Positions 23,847 to 32,800 of a DNA stretch of 64,000 nucleotides are shown one piece after another. The position numbers were made by a program, and so were the translations under genes. The notes below the pieces were generated by a model. The model made no database searches. It saw only the letters and a list, made by a program, of their open reading frames with translations, and was not told the origin of the DNA. The stretch is from Variovorax sp. 54. GTDB lineage: Bacteria > Pseudomonadota > Gammaproteobacteria > Burkholderiales > Burkholderiaceae_C. How positions within the stretch are numbered: position 1 is the stretch's first letter; each line of letters starts with the position of its first letter. Location of the stretch: assembly GCF_002754375.1 (NCBI RefSeq), contig NZ_PEFF01000001.1, positions 6,031,501-6,095,500 of the forward strand, in the 5' to 3' direction.

Positions 23847-26800
23847 ATGAACAAGTCTTATCGGTCCATCTGGAATGAGGCGCTTGGCGCCTGGGTTGCC
23901 GCGTCGGAAATCGCCTCCGCGCGAGGTAAGAAAAGCCGCAGCGCGCAACGCCAGCTCGCGGCGCTGGGCCTGGGCATGCTCCTGCTGGGCGGACCGGCGC
24001 TTGCGCAGGTGGGGGTCATGACGCCGGACCCGGATCCCAGTGCGTGGTTGACGATCGGCCCGGAGCCGGGTGCGGGTGTGCCGAACAAGGGCGTTCTGAT
24101 GCCGCGTGCCGCCTTGACCGACGCCACGACCTGGGGGCTCGTCGCGCCCACGCCGATCGAAGGCATGGTGGTCTTCAACACCACCGCCGGGACCTCGGCC
24201 AATGGCCTCGGCGAGGGGCTGATGACCTGGAAGGGCGGGCGCTGGGTGAATGTCGACGAGACGCCGTACCTGCATGTGAACTCGACCGCAGTCGGCAATT
24301 CGACGCAGGCCAATTCGGGCGCCATCGGCGTCAACAGTGTGGCGATCGGGCCGGATGCGAAGGCGATCGCGGACGACACCGTGGCCATGGGCAACGGTGC
24401 CGAAGCACACAAGCTGGGCGACATCGCCATCGGCCGTGCTGCGATTGCGAACGGCGGCGACCGCCTGACCGGCCCCACCGAAAACTGGAGTTCCGTGGCG
24501 GTGGGCACCTATGCCTCCGCCACCGAAGGCAATTCCGTGGCCCTGGGCGGCTCTGCCAAGGCCGAGGGACGCGGCACCGCGCTGGGTTCGCGCGCCGAAG
24601 CCGGCTACGACGCCGTCGCAATCGGCACGTATGCAGGCATGGGCCGCCCCGCCAAGACCGACCCCAACGATTTCAGCAACGGGCTCAACACCTTCGTAGG
24701 CAGCGGCTCGGGTGCGAGTGGCAATGGCGCCCGCAATTCGTACGTCGGCAACCAGGCGGGCGTCAATGTCCGAGGCGACGAGAACGCCGGCATGGGCTAC
24801 GGCGCGGGCGGCCTTTCGGTCGGCAGCCGCAACGTTGCGGTGGGTCAACGCGCGGGCCAGTTCGTGACGGGTGACCAGAACATCAACCAAGGCACGATGG
24901 CGGGCCTGCAGTCCAAGGGCAGCAACAACATCGCGCTCGGGACCCTTGCCAGTGCCAACCTGGCGCTGGCCTCGCAAGACCCGAACAGCCCCGTCTCCGC
25001 GGCCGCCGTGCAGGCGGCGAGCCTGGCGGCGCAGACCGAGTACATGGGCTTTCTTGCCACGCGCGGCGTGACGGAGGCGGGCCTGGCCGACGGTACCTAC
25101 ACCCTGGACGCCAGCGGCAACGTCATCGAAGCCAGCAGCGGCAACGTCCTGGTCACCGCCACCGAACTGCAGGCCTCGGTCACCAAGGCGTTTCAGCGCA
25201 ACGGCGTGGCCGGCATCGATGCCAGCCGCACGACGGCCATCGGCCATCAGTCGCGCGCCACCAGCGACGATGCCGTGGCGCTGGGCTCGTCGGCCGTCGC
25301 CGGCGACCAGGCCGCCGTGGCCATCGGCAACGCGAGCAAGGCCTTCGGTGTTTCGAGCGTGGCTGTGGGCGACAGCGCCTTCGCACAAGGCGAAACCTCC
25401 ATTGCCGTCGGCAAGGGCGCGCAGGCCAACGGCGCGCAATCGATCAGCATCGGCACCGGCAACGTCGTCAACGGCAACAACAGCGGCGCCATCGGCGACC
25501 CGAGCGTGATCGACGGGGCCAACAGCTACAGCGTGGGCAACAACAACACGCTGGGCGCGGCAGCGACCAATACCTTCGTGCTGGGCAACAACGTGAACGT
25601 GAACGTGGCCAATGCCACGGCGCTGGGCGACTCGACCAGCGTGACCGTGGCCGACGGCGTAGCGCTGGGCAGCAAGTCGGTGGCGAGTACGGACAAGGGT
25701 GTGGCGGGTTTCGACCCGGCCACAGGCACGGCTTCGACGGACACGTCGGCCACGTGGAAGAGCACGCTGGGCGCGGTGAGCGTGGGCGGGAACGGCCAGA
25801 CGCGGCAGATCACGAACGTGGCGGCGGGCACGGCGCCCACCGACGCGGTGAACGTGGCCCAACTGAAGGCGGGACAAACGCACTACTACAGCGTGAACTC
25901 CACGGTGACTGGCGCTGGCAGTAACTACAACAACGATGGCGCCACGGGCGCGGGCGCCCTCGCCGCAGGTGTTGGAGCCCAGGCCACCGGCACTGATGCC
26001 GTCGCCATTGGCGCGGGTGCGGTCTCGTCGGGTGCCAACGGGGCGACGTCCGGCAGCACCGTGGCTGTCGGCGTGAAGTCCAACGCGAATGGTTTCTCGT
26101 CGGTGGCGGTGGGCGATCGCGCGATTGCAGCCAATTTTGCCGATGTCTCTCTGGGCTCTGAAGCGGGCTTTTCGGCGGGCACCGGCCAATACAACACGGC
26201 CCTGGGTGCCGGGGCCGGCAAGAATGCCTCTGGCGATCACGCTACGGCCGTGGGCAATGGCGCTCTGTCGGACTCGAGCGGTGTCTTCAACACGGCGACG
26301 GGTAGCGGGGCGGGCGCGGGCACCGCGGGCGATGCCAACGCCGCGTTCGGCGCGCTTGCCGGAAGCGGCGTCACGGGCAACAACAATGTCGCCGTCGGTG
26401 CAGCTGCCGGGTTCGGCGTGACGGCCAGTGACACAGTGAGCGTCGGCGGCGGCGCGTTGGCCGGGAAGGACCGCGCGGTTGCTCTCGGGTACGAAGCCAA
26501 GGCCAGCGCGGTCAACAGTGTGGCGCTAGGTGCGGAATCACAGGCTACGCAGGACGCGGCGGCCTTGCAGGCCAAGGCGGCCTACGCACCGCTGACCGCC
26601 ACCGGCACGCCGGCGGCCGTGGCCGGCACCATGCCGGTGGGCGAGGTGTCAGTAGGCAGCGCGGGCAAGGAACGCCGCATCACCAACCTAGCGGCGGGCG
26701 CGGACAACACCGATGCGGTAAACGTGGCACAACTACAGGCTGTATCCAGTACAGCGGCTGCGGGCGCCGTGCATTACTACAGCATCAACTCCACCTCTAC

Positions 26801-29800
26801 CGGCGCGGGGAGCAACTACGATAACAGCGGCGCGACAGGACCTAACGCGATTGCAGCTGGCGTGAATGCCACGTCATCGGGCAGCGGTTCCACGGCGATG
26901 GGCTACAACAGCAATGCAACGGGCGCTGGTGCCGTGGCAATTGGTCAAGGCGCTGTTGCGGCCGTAGCTTCGGTGGGAGGTACCGGCGGCGTGGCCGTTG
27001 GTAATGGCGCGCAGACCGTCGATGGAGTGGCCCTGGGCGCCAATGCGGTGTCAAAAAGTGGCGTTGCTATCGGCTCCAGCGCGCAGGCACAGACGTCCAA
27101 TACGGTGTCTATCGGCACACAAGCTGGCACGGGTTCGACCAGCGCGGGTGGCGATATCAACATCGGCATCTTGGCGGGCCAGAATTCTTCTGGCAATGGT
27201 CAGAACACGAGCATCGGTGCGGGCGCAGGCAGTGGCTTGAGCGGCCAGCTCAACGTCAGCATCGGCAGCCTGGCGGGACAGGGAATGGTGGGCAACAGCA
27301 ACACCAACTTCGGTAGCCAAGCGGGCGCGGCATCCAAGGGCAATGTCAACACCAATCTCGGGCTGAACGCCGGTGTGTTGGGCAGTGGCAATCTGAACGT
27401 CAATCAAGGCGCGGCGGCGGGCGCTGGGGTGATCGGCAACGGCAATGTGGCAATTGGTGCGGGTGCCAATGCACCTCAATACAGCGTTGATCCGACCACG
27501 GGTGCGGCGACACCGGTCAGCGGCAAATCGGCGTTGACGGTCAGCAACACCGTGGCTGTGGGCAATGGCACGGTGGCTGGGGCGAACAACGCCATCGCCA
27601 TTGGTCAAAACGCACAGGCCACGGGCGCAAGCAGCATCAGCATCGGCACTGGCAACACCGTCAACGGCAACAACAGCGGCGCCATCGGCGACCCGAGCAC
27701 CATCGACGGCGCCAACAGCTACAGCGTGGGCAATAACAACACGCTGGGTGCGGCGGCCACCAACACCTTCGTGTTGGGCAACAACGTCAACATCAACGTG
27801 GCCAATGCCACGGCACTCGGCGACTCGACCAGCGTGACCGTGGCCGACGGCGTGGCACTGGGCAGCCAGTCGGTGGCCAGCACGGACAAGGGCATGGCAG
27901 GCTTCGACCCGGCTAAGGGCGCAGCCTCGACGGACTCCTCGGCCACGTGGAAGAGCACGCTGGGCGCCGTGAGCGTGGGCGGCAACGGCCAGACGCGGCA
28001 GATCACGAACGTAGCGGCGGGCACGGTAGCAACCGACGCGGTCAATGTGGCCCAACTGCAAGCAGCGCAGACGCACTACTACAGCGTGAACGACAACGGC
28101 ACGCCAGGTGGAAACTACGCCAACGACGGCGCCACCGGCGTCAACGCACTGGCGGCGGGCGTGGGCACCCAGGCGAACGGCGAGCGCAGTGTGTCCATCG
28201 GCTATCTGGCAGGCGAGGGCGCCAGCGCCGGCCTGGCCGGCCAGAACAACGTCAGCGTCGGCAACGAAGCGGGTCGCGGTGTCGTGGGCTCCAGCAACAC
28301 CGCCGTCGGTTCCGCCGCGGGCAAGGATGTCGTCGGCAGCTCGAATGCGGCGTTCGGCATCGCGGCGGGCCAGAGCGTCCAGGGCGACTACAACCTGGCG
28401 ATGGGCGTCTACAGTGGCATCGGGACCAAGGGCACCTACAACACCGCGATCGGCGGCAGCGCGGGCCAGTCAGTGACCGGCAACGACAACATCGCCATGG
28501 GCGACCTGTCGGGCGCCTCCGTCTCAGGCGATACGAACATCGGCATCGGCGCGGTGGCCGGCGCGGGCACCACAGGCAGCAGCAACATCGCCATCGGCAC
28601 CTTCGCGGGCATCGTCGATACGACGACGCTTGCCGGCATCACCGCCGACAACACGGTGAGCATCGGCAACAGCGCTGTGGCCAGCAAGAACGATGGCGTT
28701 GCCATCGGCCGCCAGGCGCAGGCCAGCGCGGTCAACAGCGTGGCACTAGGGGCCGAATCGCAAGCCACGCAAGATGCGGCTGCCTTGCAGGCCAAGGCGG
28801 CGTACGCACCACTCACTGCGGCCGGCACGCCAGCCACGGTGGCCGGCACTGTGCCAGTGGGTGAAGTGTCCGTGGGCAGCGCGGGCAAGGAACGGCGCAT
28901 TACCAATCTGGCAGCCGGTTCAGACGACACCGATGCGGTGAACGTGAGCCAGCTCAAGGCCGTCGATGCGACCGCCAATGCGGGCTGGAGCGTGGCCGCC
29001 AACGGCGAGGCTACGGGTGGCAATGTCGCTCCAGGCGCGAAGGTCGATTTCAGCAACTCGGACAGCAACATCGCGATTACGCGCACGGGCACGGATCTCG
29101 ACTTCAAGCTGGCGGATGACGTGAAGGTCAACAACAGCGTGACCGTGGGCCAGAGCGTGCTCAACACCACGGGTCTGACCGTGAATGACGGCGCAGGCAG
29201 CGTAACGAAGACGTCGGCAACGGGAACCACCGTGACCAACGGCACGACGACCACGGCGGTTGCTGCCGGCGGCGTGACCAGTGGAACGCTCAACCTGAGC
29301 GGGGTGACGAACGACCTTCAAGGCCTGAGCAACAAGACGCTGACCGATCCGAGCTTTGCTACGGTGGGGCGTGCAGCTACTGAAGAGCAGCTCAAGATCG
29401 TCAACGACACAGCCAGCGCGGGTTGGAACGTGGCCGCAAACGGCGAAGCCACAGGCGGCAATGTCGCACCGGGCGGCAAGGTCGACTTCAGCAACTCCGA
29501 CAACAACGTCACGATCACGCGAAGCGGCACGAACCTCGACTTCAAGTTGGCTGACGACGTGAAGGTCAACAACAGCGTGACGGTGGGCCAGAGCGTGCTC
29601 AACACGACGGGACTGACAGTCAACAACGGCACGACCACCACCGTGGTCGCAGCCGGCGGCGTGACCAGCGGCAACGTGAATCTCAGCGGCGTCACCAACG
29701 ACATCAAGGGCCTGAGTAACACCACGCTCACTGACTCGAGCTTCGCCACGGTGGGCCGTGGGGCTACCGAAGAACAGCTCAAGATCGTCAACGACACGGC

Positions 29801-32800
29801 CAGCGCGGGCTGGAATGTCGCGGCCAACGGCGAAGCCACCGGTGGCAACGTCGCGCCGGGCGGCAAGGTCGACTTCAGCAACTCCGACAGCAACATCGCC
29901 ATCACGCGAAGCGGTACGAACCTGGACTTCAAGCTCGCTGACGACGTCAAGGTCAACAACAGCGTGACGGTGGGGCAGAGCGTGCTCAGCACTACCGGCC
30001 TGACCGTCAACAACGGCACCACGACCACGGCTGTTGCGGCCACTGGCGTGACCAGCGGCAACGTGAATCTCAGCGGCGTCACCAACGACATCAAGGGCCT
30101 GAGTAACACCACGCTCACTGACCCGAGCTTCGCGACGGTCGGCCGGGGGGCTACCGAAGAGCAACTGAAGGTCGTCAACGACACGGCCAGTGCAGGCTGG
30201 AATGTCGCGGCCAACGGCGAAGCCACGGGCGGCAACGTCGCTCCTGGCGGCAAGGTCGACTTCAGCAACTCCGACAGCAACATCGCGATCACGCGCACAG
30301 GCACGAATCTCGACGTCAAGCTGGCCGACGACGTGAAGGTCAACAACAGCGTGACGGTGGGGCAGAGCGTGCTCAACACGACGGGCCTCACGGTCAACAA
30401 CGGCACGACGACCACCTCGGTGGCGGCGGGCGGCGTGACCAGCGGCAATGTGAACCTCAGCGGTGTCACCAACGACATCCAGGGCCTGAGCAACACGACG
30501 CTGAGCGATCCGACGTTCGCGACGGTGGGCCGTGGCGCCACCGAAGAGCAACTCAAGCTGGTCAACGACACGGCCAGCGCAGGCTGGAACGTCGCAGCCA
30601 ACGGCGAAGCCACGGGCGGCAATGTTGCATCGGGCGGCAAGGTCGACTTCAGCAACTCCGACAGCAACATCGCCATCACGCGCACCGGCACGAATCTCGA
30701 CTTCAAGCTGGCGGACGACGTGAAGGTCAACAACAGCGTGACGGTGGGTCAGAGCGTGCTCAACACCACGGGCCTGACGGTCAACAACGGCACGACGACC
30801 ACGGCTGTGGCCGCTGGCGGCGTGACCAGTGGGACGGTCAACCTGAGTGGCGTGACGAACGACATCCAAGGTCTGAGCAACAAGACGCTGACCGATCCGA
30901 CGTTCGCGACCGTGGGCCGTGGCGCCACCGAAGAGCAGCTCAAGCTGGTCAACGACACCGCCAGCGCGGGCTGGAATGTCGCGGCCAACGGCGAAGCCAC
31001 GGGCGGCAATGTGGCGCCGGGCGGCAAGGTCGACTTCAGCAACTCGGACAGCAATATCGCGATCACGCGCACGGGAACGAACCTGGACTTCAAGCTCGCT
31101 GACGACGTCAAGGTCAACAACAGCGTGACGGTGGGGCAGAGCGTGCTCAATACCACCGGCCTGACGGTCAACAACGGCACCACGACCACCGCCGTGGCCG
31201 CCGGCGGCGTGACCAGCGGGACAGTCAACCTGAGTGGCGTGACGAACGACATCAAGGGTCTGAGCAACAAGACATTGACCGATCCGAGCTTTGCAACAGT
31301 AGGCCGCGCAGCCAGCGAAGAGCAGCTCAAGCTGGTCAACGACACCGCCAGCGCGGGCTGGAATGTCGCGGCCAACGGCGAGGCAACCGGCGGCAACGTC
31401 GCACCGGGCGGCAAGGTCGACTTCAGCAATTCGGACAGCAATATCGCGATCACGCGAAGCGGCACGAACCTGGACTTCAAGCTGGCTGACGACGTGAAGG
31501 TCAACAACAGCGTGACGGTGGGCCAAAGCGTGCTCAACACCACAGGCCTCACGGTCAACAACGGCACGACGACCACCGCAGTGGCCGCCGGTGGCGTGAC
31601 CAGCGGCAGCGTGAACCTCAGCGGTGTCACCAATGACATCAAGGGTTTGAGCAACAAGACGCTGACCGATCCGACGTTCGCGACCGTGGGCCGTGGGGCC
31701 ACCGAAGAGCAGCTCAAGCTGGTCAACGACACGGCCAGCGCAGGTTGGAACGTGGCCGCCAACGGCGAAGCCACGGGCGGCAATGTCGCTCCAGGCGGCA
31801 AGGTCGATCTCAGCAACTCCGACAGCAACATCGCCATCACGCGCAACGGCACGGACCTCGACTTCAAGCTGGCTGACGACGTGAAGGTCAACAACAGCGT
31901 GACGGTCGGCCAGAGTGTGCTCAACACGACGGGGCTGACGGTGAATGACGGTGCGGGCAACGTCACGAAGACAACGGCCGCCGGTACCACGGTGACCAAC
32001 GGCACGACGACCACGGTCGTCGCGGCGGGCGGCGTGACCAGCGGCAACGTGAAGCTCAGCGGTGTCACCAATGACATCCAGGGCCTGAGCAACACGACGC
32101 TGACCGATCCGAGCTTTGCCACCGTGGGCCGCGCAGCGACCGAAGAGCAGCTCAAGCTGGTCGACACTACGGCCAGCAAGGGCTGGAATGTCGCCGCCAA
32201 CGGCGAAGCCACAGGCGGCAACGTCGCCCCAGGCGGCAAGGTCGACTTCAGCAACTCGGACAGCAACATCGCGATCACGCGCAGCGGCACGGATCTCGAC
32301 TTCAAGCTGGCCGACGACGTGAAGGTCAACAACAGCGTGACGGTGGGGCAGAGCGTGCTCAACACCACGGGCCTGACGGTGAACGACGGCGCGGGCAATG
32401 TCACGAAGACGTCGGCGGCGGGCACCACGGTGACGAACGGCACGACGACCACGGTCGTCGCAGCGAGCGGCGTGACCAGCGGCACTGTGAACCTCAGTGG
32501 CGTCACCAACGACATCCGAGGCCTGAGCAACAAGACGCTGACCGATCCGACTTTCGCAACCGTCGGCCGTGGGGCCACGGAAGAGCAGCTCAAGCTGGTC
32601 AATGACACGGCCAGCGCAGGTTGGAACGTGGCGGCCAACGGAGAGGCAACCGGCGGCAATGTCGCTCCAGGCGGCAAGGTCGATTTCAGCAACTCCGACA
32701 GCAACATCGCCATCACGCGCAATGGCACGGGCCTCGACTTCAAGCTGGCTGACGACGTGAAGGTCAACAACAGCCTGACCGTGGGCCAGAGCGTGCTCAA

